DNA of 29,353 nucleotides from IMG/VR virus record IMGVR_UViG_3300009509_000081, positions 1 through 29,353 of that record, one strand, 5' to 3'. The first letter of the stretch is position 1, and every line of letters begins with the position of its first letter. Of this stretch, positions 5,086 to 12,171 are shown piece after piece. The notes beneath the pieces were generated by a model. That model had not been told where the DNA came from and ran no database searches. It worked only from the letters and a program-made list of their open reading frames with translations. Origin of the DNA: a virus. The position numbers and the translations under genes are program-made.

Positions 5086-6465
5086 GTGGCTATCGGCGCA
5101 CCAGATCAGATCAAGGGCGCACAGGGTAACTTTGTGGGGCTCCTGGCTGTCAGCTTTGATTCCACACCAGATGTTGGTGATCTGGTAATCGCAGCGTGTA
5201 CGTCATGGAGATCTGGTGGGGCTACGATCAGCAGCTTCTACGACAATCAAAGCAACAGTTACACACAGGATCAGACGCAGGCAGAAGGATCCGAGCAGGA
5301 CATCTACTTCTACTCGGCGCCAATAAGTACAGCGTCTGGCACCTTCACCGTAACGGTAGACTGGGACTATAGCTGCTGGTGTAATCTAATTATTAGCGAA
5401 TACTCTGGCGTAGACGATAGCAGCGGGAGAAAGGACACAGGTGGCGGCACTAACGGAAGCGCTAACACCAACGTAGATGGCCCCACGCTGAACCCAACAG
5501 CCTCCAACTGCCTCTATGTTGGCTGCATGTCCCATGAGGATTCGCAGACCAGCCTAACGATAGACGGTGGGGACTGGACGCAACGCAGCGAGCAGGAGGC
5601 AGCTGCGGCAGGCCAACCGTGGAACTTCCAGACAGCGGAAGGTTCCGGGTCCAAGATGCCTGGATGGACGATGGGGTCCAGTTCGGGCGGGTGGCTGACT
5701 GTAGGCGTCTGCTACAAACCAGCCGAAACCATTGTCGAATGTGACGCCACAATAGCCAGTGTCACGGCCACGGCTCTAGGCGCTACGGCTGTAGGGGATG
5801 GAACGGCAACGGCTACCGCTGGAATAGCTGGAGTAACAACCACGTCCTTGTCTCCTTCAGCCTCTGGCTCTGGGTCCGCTGCCGTGAGTGCTGGTCTGGC
5901 AACAGCCACGGCCACGGCTCTGGGCGCTGCTGTTGCAGCCACTGGATCAGCGCCTGTCACTGCGTCCATTGCAGCTGTCACAACTACGGCCCTGGATGCG
6001 GCAGCCTTAGGCAGCGGGGCAGCCCCAGCATCAGCTGCGATAGCCACCATAACGAGTGCGGCTTTGGACGCCGCAGCCATTGGAATCGGCACGGCTGCGC
6101 TATCAGCAGGTATAGCCACCTTGACCTCTACGGCCCTGGATCCAGCAGCCATCGGGAGTGGCTCGGCGTCTGTCACGGCAGGGATTGCAACGCTGACATC
6201 GGCTGCGCTGGATGCCGCAGTTGTGGCTACAGGTGCGGCATCCGTAACAGCAACCCTGGCAGGGGTGACAGCTGGCGCATTGGATGCGGCAGCCGTAGGC
6301 TCTGGCGCTGCTGCCGCTGCTGCTACCCTCGCTGGGGTTACTGCGGCAGCTCTGGATGCAAGCGCTCAGGTGGGTGTGGCAGCAGGGCAGCCCACATGGA
6401 AACGCGGAATGAACGTGCCAGGCATGGGGATTGTCAGACCAGGAATAGCCCATAACGTAGGATAG
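5086..6465 (+). CDS. Surface protein with N-terminal beta domain and nine 24-residue Ala-rich repeats
   Basis: A 459-residue product, starting at GTG 5086 (GGAG upstream at 5076-5079). Residues 1-215 look like a lectin-like or jelly-roll domain (SFDSTPDVGDLVIAACTSW; FTVTVDWDYSCWCNLIISEY). Residues about 217-435 consist of nine copies of a 24-residue unit such as SAPVTASIAAVTTTALDAAA followed by LGSG. The last 25 residues (PTWKRGMNVPGMGIVRPGI) are unique. Repeats of this kind usually form elongated beta structures on virions or cell-surface adhesins. The same unit appears in the gene at 7063 and, in a charged form, at 9870. I infer a virion appendage or decoration role. Confidence 0.7.
   Translation: MAIGAPDQIKGAQGNFVGLLAVSFDSTPDVGDLVIAACTSWRSGGATISSFYDNQSNSYTQDQTQAEGSEQDIYFYSAPISTASGTFTVTVDWDYSCWCNLIISEYSGVDDSSGRKDTGGGTNGSANTNVDGPTLNPTASNCLYVGCMSHEDSQTSLTIDGGDWTQRSEQEAAAAGQPWNFQTAEGSGSKMPGWTMGSSSGGWLTVGVCYKPAETIVECDATIASVTATALGATAVGDGTATATAGIAGVTTTSLSPSASGSGSAAVSAGLATATATALGAAVAATGSAPVTASIAAVTTTALDAAALGSGAAPASAAIATITSAALDAAAIGIGTAALSAGIATLTSTALDPAAIGSGSASVTAGIATLTSAALDAAVVATGAASVTATLAGVTAGALDAAAVGSGAAAAAATLAGVTAAALDASAQVGVAAGQPTWKRGMNVPGMGIVRPGIAHNVG
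5734..6390 (+). repeat. Coding tandem repeats, about nine 72-bp units
   Basis: Nine degenerate 72-bp units encoding the 24-residue motif A-x-x-A-x-(I/L)-A-x-(V/I)-T-x-x-A-L-D-A-A-A-x-G-S-G. Nucleotide identity between units is moderate because synonymous sites vary, so expansion is not very recent. The high Ala/Thr content leaves the reverse strand open as well. Confidence 0.8.
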
Positions 6466-6475
6466 GAGACAGACG

Positions 6476-7063
6476 ATGGCTGCAGGTGACGCAAGAACGA
6501 TCCCAAGAAGAGCGCAGGCCTACAGGGCTACCTTCCCGATCTACGATGACAACGGGGATGTCGTGGCAGATGCGGCAGACCTGGATTCTGTGATCTCAAA
6601 AGACGGGGGCACCTTTGGTGCCTGCACCAACGAAGCCACACAGATTGCTACAAGCTCTGGCATCTATTACCTGGACTTAACGAGCGCGGAGATGACAGCC
6701 GATACCGTGGCAATTAAGGTGCAGAGCAGCACCACGAACTCCAAGGATACGGTGTTGGTCTTCTACCCTGAAGGCACAGACGATCTACGTTTTACGCTGA
6801 AGAAGAACCAGGCTCGTAACAACTTTGCACTGCTCATGCGAGATAGCACAAATCACAACCCAGCTACAGGGAAGAGCGTGACAGGCACGGTGTCTAAAGA
6901 CGGCGCAGCCTTTGGTGCTTTGACCAATAGCGTCACCGAGATAGCCAACGGCTGGTACAAGGTCAACCTCGATGCGGCGGATACCAACGCTGACGTCTGT
7001 ATCTATCGCTTCACCGCCACAGGCTGTGACGACACAGCGATGCTGCTTTATCCGCAAGACTGA
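6476..7063 (+). CDS. Virion protein with two tandem BppU-like Ig domains
   Basis: A 195-residue product built of two related halves. The first contains SKDGGTFGACTNEATQIATS and GIYYLDLTSAEMTADTVAIK; the second contains SKDGAAFGALTNSVTEIANG and WYKVNLDAADTNADVCIY. This 'S-K-D-G-x-x-F-x-x-x-T-N ... G-x-Y-x-(L/V)-(D/N)-L' signature is what I associate with baseplate-upper-protein-like Ig folds in tailed phages. ATG 6476 has AGGAG nine bases upstream. The gene sits between the two Ala-rich repeat genes and overlaps the second by one base, so it probably belongs to the same surface structure. Confidence 0.65.
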   Translation: MAAGDARTIPRRAQAYRATFPIYDDNGDVVADAADLDSVISKDGGTFGACTNEATQIATSSGIYYLDLTSAEMTADTVAIKVQSSTTNSKDTVLVFYPEGTDDLRFTLKKNQARNNFALLMRDSTNHNPATGKSVTGTVSKDGAAFGALTNSVTEIANGWYKVNLDAADTNADVCIYRFTATGCDDTAMLLYPQD

Positions 7064-9414
7064 TGGCAACTGAACTGCTTAAAGTAGAGAGTAGCGGATC
7101 TCTTACGGATTGGACGCTTGGTGCAGGCGCCAGTAAGGTTGCCGCCGTGATCTACGATGGTGTGACGTATAACCACGACGGCACCACTAGCTACATCACA
7201 GAATCGACAGACGCAGACTCAGAGCAGTATGTAATCGAGCAGCCATCGGATATTGGAGCTGGTGACACCATCAACAGCGTTACGGTGTACATCTATGCTC
7301 AGGGTGTTGGTGGGTCCAAGATTAATCTGCTAATCCGCAAAAGCGGAGCTGCGTGGTACCAAAGTGGCGATACGTCTGCCCCGGCATCCTGGGGGGAGAT
7401 GTCCTATGCCAGTCCACAATCTTGGACGCTTTCGGACCTGAACAATCAGGCGGAAATAGAGATAGAATGTGGGGCCAACAAAAGCTGCGATGTAACGTCG
7501 GCATGGGTGGTTGTCGATTATACTGTTGCCTCTGTCCAGTGTGATGCCGAGGTTGCCACAGTAACCAGCACGGCTTTAGGTGCTACCGCAGCGCCGAGTG
7601 GAGCAGCGCCAGCTACCGCCGGCATCGCCACCGTTACGAGCTCAGGCCTGAACGCTACGGCGGCAGGGTCAGGTACAGCTACAGCTGCTGCAGGCATAGC
7701 CACCAGTACGGCGTCAGCGCTGGATGCTGCTGTAGCCGCGACTGGATCCGCACCTGTCACAGCTGGGCTGGCAGGGGTAACAGCATCGGCCCTGGACGCG
7801 GCGGCAGTCCCAACAGGCGCAGCACCAGCTGCCGCAACGATAGCCAACGTCACAGCCTCAGCCCTTGGAGCCACGCTTGCTGGTACTGGGGTGGCCCCTG
7901 CTGCTGCTGGCATCGCCACGGTGACGAGCGCTGCCCTGGACGCAGCGGCTTTGGGGACTGGTTCGGTAGGCGTTACCGCAAGTCTGGCTACCGTTACAGC
8001 TGGATCCCTGGACGCCACAGTGGCTGCAACAGGCGTAGCCCCTGTTACGGCCGGGATAGCGAGTGTGACGGCCAGCGCCTTGGATGCGAGTGCCGAGGTG
8101 CTGGGCGCTGCGGTGGCTGTGACAGCCGAAGCCATCGGCGTCACGGACTTCCAGACTACCGTCAGTGTCCTGACACCTGGTCTATCGGACTGGGGATACT
8201 ACCCTGTCGCTGCGGCAGCGGTGACGGTTAGCGCAGAAACAGCAACCGTTACGGCAGCTGCTCTGAACGCTACAGCGAGTGGTTCGGGCAGCGCTGCGGT
8301 TACGGCTGGAATTGCAGGCGTTACGGCTACGGCTTTGAATCCAGCTGCCACCGGCACAGGTGCTGCACCTGCCACGGCTGGGATTGCCGTGGTTACTACT
8401 ACAGCCTTGGCGGCTACGGTAGCGGCTACAGGATCAGCCCCCGTCACAGCGGCTATAGCAATCGTTACCGCGTCAGCTTTGGGGGCCACGGCGGCTGCCA
8501 CTGGTGCAGCGCCTGTCACGGCATCGATAGCATCAGTGACTACGGCAGCCCTTGACGCAGCGGTAATTGGGTCTGGCACGGCAGCGGCTACAGCAGCCAT
8601 AGCTACCGTTACGGCTACCGCCTTGGACGCGGAGGCTGCTATTGGCCTAATCAAGGTAGATGCCGAGATAGCCACCGTTACAGCGTCAGCTTTGGCTGCT
8701 ACCGCAGCAGGGTCAGGAACAGCACCAGCCACGGCTGGGATTGCGACGATCACCTCGGCAGCCTTAGACGCTGTGGCTGTGGGTTCAGGCACAGCGGCAG
8801 CTACTGCTGGAATAGCTACGGTTACAGCCACAGCCCTGGCAGCAACGGTGGCAGCTACAGGATCAGCACCTGTCACCGCTGGTATAGCCGAGGTGACGGC
8901 AGCCGCACTCGGGGCCACAGCCCAGGTGGTGGGCGCTGTCCAGGTGTCCGCCGAGGTGGCCACAGTGACTGCTACGGCACTGCCCGCAGCAGCGTCAGGA
9001 TCTGGTACGGCGGGTGTTACCGCAGGGCTTGCAGGTGTGACCACAACAGCCCTTGATGCCAGCGTAAGCGGTAGCGGATCCGTTGGGGTAGTAGCCGATA
9101 TTGCCAGTGTATCTGTTGCAGCTCTATCGGCTGTCGCAGCCCCATCTGGAGCAGCAGCGGTAACGGCAACGGTAGCCCAGGTTGCAGTTGTTGTCCTGGA
9201 TGCAGCAGCAGTAGGGACTGGTATATCGTCCGTAACTGCCGAAATAGCTATAGTTATAGCAACGGCAGGGACAATTACTGCAGCCAGCCCAAATCTTGCT
9301 AGTATATTGTTTTTCCTCTTAGATTCTGAGACTATACGTTTCGTGACGTTTAAGACGGAATCGATTGGTTTCTCCGAACTCACAACAGACGCCGCCGTGT
9401 TTTCCTCTTTTTAG
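7063..9414 (+). CDS. Long surface protein with about 22 Ala-rich 24-residue repeats
   Basis: A 783-residue product. Residues 1-155 form a beta-rich domain (SINSVTVYIYAQGVGGSKIN-type strands; AWVVVDYTV) similar in style to carbohydrate-binding or fibre modules. From about residue 158 to 745 there are roughly 22 copies of the 24-residue unit found in the gene at 5086. They fall into blocks of about eight, six, four and five units. Blocks end in variants such as AEVLG, AAIGL or AQVVG instead of GSG, and some restart with a V/I-x-V-x-AE motif. The first block is followed by a 38-residue unique insert (around DFQTTVSVLTPGLSDWGYYP). The C-terminal 40 residues are non-repetitive. ATG 7063 overlaps the previous stop. 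An elongated fibre or decoration role is inferred. Confidence 0.7.
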   Translation: MATELLKVESSGSLTDWTLGAGASKVAAVIYDGVTYNHDGTTSYITESTDADSEQYVIEQPSDIGAGDTINSVTVYIYAQGVGGSKINLLIRKSGAAWYQSGDTSAPASWGEMSYASPQSWTLSDLNNQAEIEIECGANKSCDVTSAWVVVDYTVASVQCDAEVATVTSTALGATAAPSGAAPATAGIATVTSSGLNATAAGSGTATAAAGIATSTASALDAAVAATGSAPVTAGLAGVTASALDAAAVPTGAAPAAATIANVTASALGATLAGTGVAPAAAGIATVTSAALDAAALGTGSVGVTASLATVTAGSLDATVAATGVAPVTAGIASVTASALDASAEVLGAAVAVTAEAIGVTDFQTTVSVLTPGLSDWGYYPVAAAAVTVSAETATVTAAALNATASGSGSAAVTAGIAGVTATALNPAATGTGAAPATAGIAVVTTTALAATVAATGSAPVTAAIAIVTASALGATAAATGAAPVTASIASVTTAALDAAVIGSGTAAATAAIATVTATALDAEAAIGLIKVDAEIATVTASALAATAAGSGTAPATAGIATITSAALDAVAVGSGTAAATAGIATVTATALAATVAATGSAPVTAGIAEVTAAALGATAQVVGAVQVSAEVATVTATALPAAASGSGTAGVTAGLAGVTTTALDASVSGSGSVGVVADIASVSVAALSAVAAPSGAAAVTATVAQVAVVVLDAAAVGTGISSVTAEIAIVIATAGTITAASPNLASILFFLLDSETIRFVTFKTESIGFSELTTDAAVFSSF
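7534..9290 (+). repeat. Coding tandem repeats, about twenty-two 72-bp units in blocks
   Basis: The units match those at 5734-6390. Several unit types recur in the same order (a TVAATG-SAPVTA junction occurs repeatedly), suggesting that sub-blocks have been copied. This is a likely hot spot for recombination within and between the two genes. Confidence 0.8.
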
Positions 9415-9424
9415 GAGTTTGGCC

Positions 9425-9853
9425 ATGGCAAGTGGCGTTTATTGGACGGGTATAGCCGCACTGGTAAACGGGGATGTGGCATGGGACACATCGGACATCA
9501 GAGCGCAGCTGACCGCCAACACCTATACCCCGAACTTCGTCGTCCATGACTACCTGAACGATGTCTCAGGTAGCAAGATGTCGGGCACCACCGATGCTGA
9601 CCTGACCATGACAGCCGCAACGGTGGACACCGCAGAGCCAGCTGTCGAGTGTGACAACGCGGAAGCTGGGGGCACCACCACGTGGTCAAGCGTGGCATCT
9701 GGTACCACCTCGGGCTGTGTCATCTACAACAACACTGGCACGGCGTCTACCTCGGTGTTGCTCTGTTGGAATGAGTTCACTACAGCAAAGGCAGCCAATG
9801 GATCCGATATCGAAGTCACCTGGGCGGCCGAGGGACACATCAAGTTCACATAA
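9425..9853 (+). CDS. Virion surface-type protein
   Basis: A 142-residue product starting MASGVYWTGIAALVNGDVAW. ATG 9425 is preceded by TAGGAG at 9412-9417; the frame extends further upstream only into the end of the previous gene. The sequence is Thr/Ala/Ser-rich with alternating beta strands (SVLLCWNEF; DIEVTWAAEGHIKFT). Short proteins of this type (an N-terminal (M)AxxxYWxGxxALxxGxxxW-like start) occur near structural genes in many phages, without a firm function that I know. It is probably a virion decoration or fibre-associated protein. Confidence 0.6.
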   Translation: MASGVYWTGIAALVNGDVAWDTSDIRAQLTANTYTPNFVVHDYLNDVSGSKMSGTTDADLTMTAATVDTAEPAVECDNAEAGGTTTWSSVASGTTSGCVIYNNTGTASTSVLLCWNEFTTAKAANGSDIEVTWAAEGHIKFT

Positions 9854-9869
9854 GCCGGAACCAGTCAAG

Positions 9870-9989
9870 GTGAAAGCTACGTGTGCGTATGTGAACCTGA
9901 GCAGCCTTGCCGCAGCCGCCAAGGGTAAAGGGGTGGCCAAGGTCAGGGCAGAGGTAGCCCATGTAGACATCAAGGCGCTACAAGGATGA
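9870..9989 (+). CDS. Tiny Lys/Arg-rich version of the 24-residue repeat
   Basis: A 39-codon frame from GTG 9870 to TGA 9987-9989. It encodes ATCAYVNLSSLAAAAKGKGV, then AKVRAEVAHVDIKALQG, which aligns with one and a half units of the Ala-rich repeat (A-x-V-x-x-x-x-L-x-A-A-A-x-G-x-G-x-A-x-V-x-A-x-x-A-x-V), but with Lys/Arg where the large proteins have Ser/Thr. The ribosome site is weak, so it may be a real microprotein, a remnant of a third repeat gene, or an extension reached by frameshifting from the upstream gene, whose stop is 17 bases before. The homology is visible; expression is uncertain. Confidence 0.4.
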   Translation: MKATCAYVNLSSLAAAAKGKGVAKVRAEVAHVDIKALQG

Positions 9990-9995
9990 TGGCCC

Positions 9996-10322
9996 ATGGC
10001 TTCAGTCGGGACCGTGAATGAAGCTAGCACGGCTTATCTGACTGTTAGCTTCTACGACAAGGACGGGGAACTGGCAGACCCGTCCTCTATCAGTTACCGC
10101 ATAGACTGCCTCACCAACGGGCAGGAAGTGAAGGATGATACTGCCGTGGTTCCTGCGGCTGCCACTGTCGAGATTACTATTTCGTCTACAGATACAGCGA
10201 TCATCAACGCAGCCAACGAGGTGGAAGAGAAGGAGGTGTCTATCATCGGTAGCGGTGGCGGTATCGTCCAGGTGCAGGAGAAGTGTCAGTTCACCGTACG
10301 GAACTTACGATTTAAGCCATGA
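9996..10322 (+). CDS. Small Ig-like virion protein
   Basis: A 108-residue beta-rich product (TAYLTVSFYDKDGELADPSS; ISYRIDCLTNGQEV; TVEITISSTDTAIINAANEV; ending QFTVRNLRFKP). The pattern fits a single Ig-like domain of the sort found in phage neck, decoration or tail proteins. The ATG lies six bases after the stop of the tiny repeat ORF, and the 3' end overlaps the small terminase by four bases (ATGA), placing it at the head of the packaging operon. No catalytic motif is seen. Confidence 0.6.
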   Translation: MASVGTVNEASTAYLTVSFYDKDGELADPSSISYRIDCLTNGQEVKDDTAVVPAAATVEITISSTDTAIINAANEVEEKEVSIIGSGGGIVQVQEKCQFTVRNLRFKP

Positions 10323-10783
10323 CTACTGTCAGGGAACAGTTCGAACGAGTCACCGCAGCGAGGAACATGCTGCTCCATGGTTACTTCCCTCATCAGATCA
10401 AGCAGGGGCTGCGGAAGCGGTTCGGCATGTCGAAGCGGGCAGCTGATAGCTATCTGCAAAAGGCTAGAGCCTGGATCGTTTACGATACCAGGATGACCAA
10501 GGAAGACCTGAGGGCTGACGCCATCAGCGTCTACAAGGGGATCGTCCAGAACCCAGACGCAAAAGACTCTGACCGCATCAAGGCGCAGGAGCGCATAGAC
10601 AAGCTGCTGGGACTGGAAGTCCCGGTGATCGTGAAGCAGCAGATAGAGGCCAGGGTGGCCCATGAGCACATCCATCAGGTGGTAGTGCTAGAGCAGGTGG
10701 CGCGGGAGAATCCAGACGTTAGAGACGCAATCATAGAGCTATCGAGAAAAGTACAGCAGTGCTTGACACCATCCAAAAACTGA
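10319..10783 (+). CDS. Terminase small subunit (probable)
   Basis: A 154-residue product immediately before the large terminase and overlapping it by about 25 bases. Residues 18-50 (HGYFPHQIKQGLRKRFGMSK, then RAADSYLQKARAWI) look like a helix-turn-helix, as in small terminases that bind the packaging site. The C-terminal half is a long helical region (RIKAQERIDKLLGLEVPVIV; IIELSRKVQQCL), consistent with an oligomerising coiled domain. Sequence alone is not diagnostic for TerS, but position, length and architecture agree. Confidence 0.75.
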   Translation: MTTVREQFERVTAARNMLLHGYFPHQIKQGLRKRFGMSKRAADSYLQKARAWIVYDTRMTKEDLRADAISVYKGIVQNPDAKDSDRIKAQERIDKLLGLEVPVIVKQQIEARVAHEHIHQVVVLEQVARENPDVRDAIIELSRKVQQCLTPSKN

Positions 10784-12171
10784 GTCCTGAGGGTATCAGG
10801 CGGATTGCAGCGCAGATCAGCCCAGCTGACTTTGCAACCTATGCAAGCCGTGGATGGTGGATGCTGGCGCCGCACCTGGCGCTTCTAAACGCAAAGCTGC
10901 TTGAAGTGATGTGGGGGGATCTCAAGCGGCTGATGGTATTCATGCCACCTCGACATGGTAAGAGCGAGTGTATCAGCCATTACTTCCCCGTGGTCTTCCT
11001 TGGGTGCAACCCTGACTCTAAGGTAATCCTCTCGAGCTATGAGGCTGGCTTCGCTGCAACGTGGGGACGCAAGGCACGAAACACCCTCGAGGAATACGGA
11101 AACGAGCTCTGGCATGTCGAGGTGGACCAGACCAGCCATGCAGCGGATCGCTGGGATATCAAGGATAGGCGCGGTGGCATGGTGTCGCTCGGTGTGGGTG
11201 GCCCTATCACAGGTAGAGGGGCCGACCTCCTGATCGTAGATGACCCCGTCAAGAACTCAGAGGAGGCCCGTAGCCAGGTATACCGCCAGAAGGCTTGGGA
11301 CTGGTGGTGTGGTACAGCGCAGACTCGAATAGAGCCGCAGGGCCGGGCTGTGATCATCCAGACCAGGTGGCATGAGGATGACCTGTCCGGGCGGCTGCTT
11401 AGAGACCAGCCTGGCAAGTGGGAGGTGTTGAACCTGCCAGCTTTCGCCGAGAAGGATGATGCCCTTGGAAGAGAAGAAGGGGAAGCGCTGTGGCCTGATC
11501 AGTGGAACAAGGACACGCTACTTGAGAGGAAGCGTGAGGTTGGCAGCTACTGGTGGTCTGCCCAGTTCCAACAGAGACCAGCGCCAGAGGAAGGCGCCAT
11601 CTTCAAGCGGGAACACTTCCGGTATTACACCAACAGCGGGGGCACCTACAAGCTGAGCACAGAGGGTGCCGAGTCTATGGTGGACTGCAAGCGCTGCTGG
11701 ACGTTTTGCACTGTGGATCTTGCAGCGTCTCTCAAAACGTCAGCTGACTACACCGTGATCAGCACCTGGGCAGTAACCCCGAACAACCAGCTGTTGTTGG
11801 TGGAGGCAAGCCGGGTACGGCTAGAAGGGCCTGACCAGGTGCCTCTACTCTGGCGCAAATACAACCAGTGGAAGCCTGAGTTTATCGTGATAGAGAAGGC
11901 TGGCTATCAGCTGGCCCTGATCCAGCAAGCGGTTCGATCTGGTCTGCCGGTCCGATCTGGTATTGTAGACAAAGACAAGGTTTCTCGGGCACTACCTGCA
12001 GCAGCCAGGATGGAGGCAGGCCAGGTCTACTTTCCGTCAGGGGCGCCCTGGCTTACAGACTTCGAAGAGGAGCTGCTGGGGTTTCCTAACGCGACCCATG
12101 ATGACCAGGTGGATACTCTCTCTGCTGCGGTGGCTGAGGTACTCAAGAGATGTGCTGTGAGGTTCGGTTAG
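10759..12171 (+). CDS. terL: Terminase large subunit (ATPase and nuclease)
   Basis: A 470-residue product starting at GTG 10759. The N-terminal ATPase domain has Walker A FMPPRHGKSE (about 61-70), Walker B DLLIVDDPVK (Asp161, Asp162) and a motif III-like IIQTRWHEDDLSGRLL. The C-terminal RNase H-fold nuclease has CTVDLAASLKTSADYTVI (Asp320), EFIVIEK, and NATHDDQVDTLSAAV (His447, Asp448, Asp449, Asp452). TerL translocates DNA into the procapsid and cuts it. It overlaps TerS upstream and is directly abutted by the portal gene. All expected motifs are present and the length is normal. Confidence 0.95.
   Translation: MLDTIQKLSPEGIRRIAAQISPADFATYASRGWWMLAPHLALLNAKLLEVMWGDLKRLMVFMPPRHGKSECISHYFPVVFLGCNPDSKVILSSYEAGFAATWGRKARNTLEEYGNELWHVEVDQTSHAADRWDIKDRRGGMVSLGVGGPITGRGADLLIVDDPVKNSEEARSQVYRQKAWDWWCGTAQTRIEPQGRAVIIQTRWHEDDLSGRLLRDQPGKWEVLNLPAFAEKDDALGREEGEALWPDQWNKDTLLERKREVGSYWWSAQFQQRPAPEEGAIFKREHFRYYTNSGGTYKLSTEGAESMVDCKRCWTFCTVDLAASLKTSADYTVISTWAVTPNNQLLLVEASRVRLEGPDQVPLLWRKYNQWKPEFIVIEKAGYQLALIQQAVRSGLPVRSGIVDKDKVSRALPAAARMEAGQVYFPSGAPWLTDFEEELLGFPNATHDDQVDTLSAAVAEVLKRCAVRFG

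Noticed and set aside
5712-9383. Long antisense ORFs (up to 394 codons) opposite the Ala-rich repeat genes
   Set aside because: They mirror the Ala/Thr codon pattern of the + strand genes, give low-complexity Ala/Val products, and have no ribosome sites. All other genes are on the + strand.
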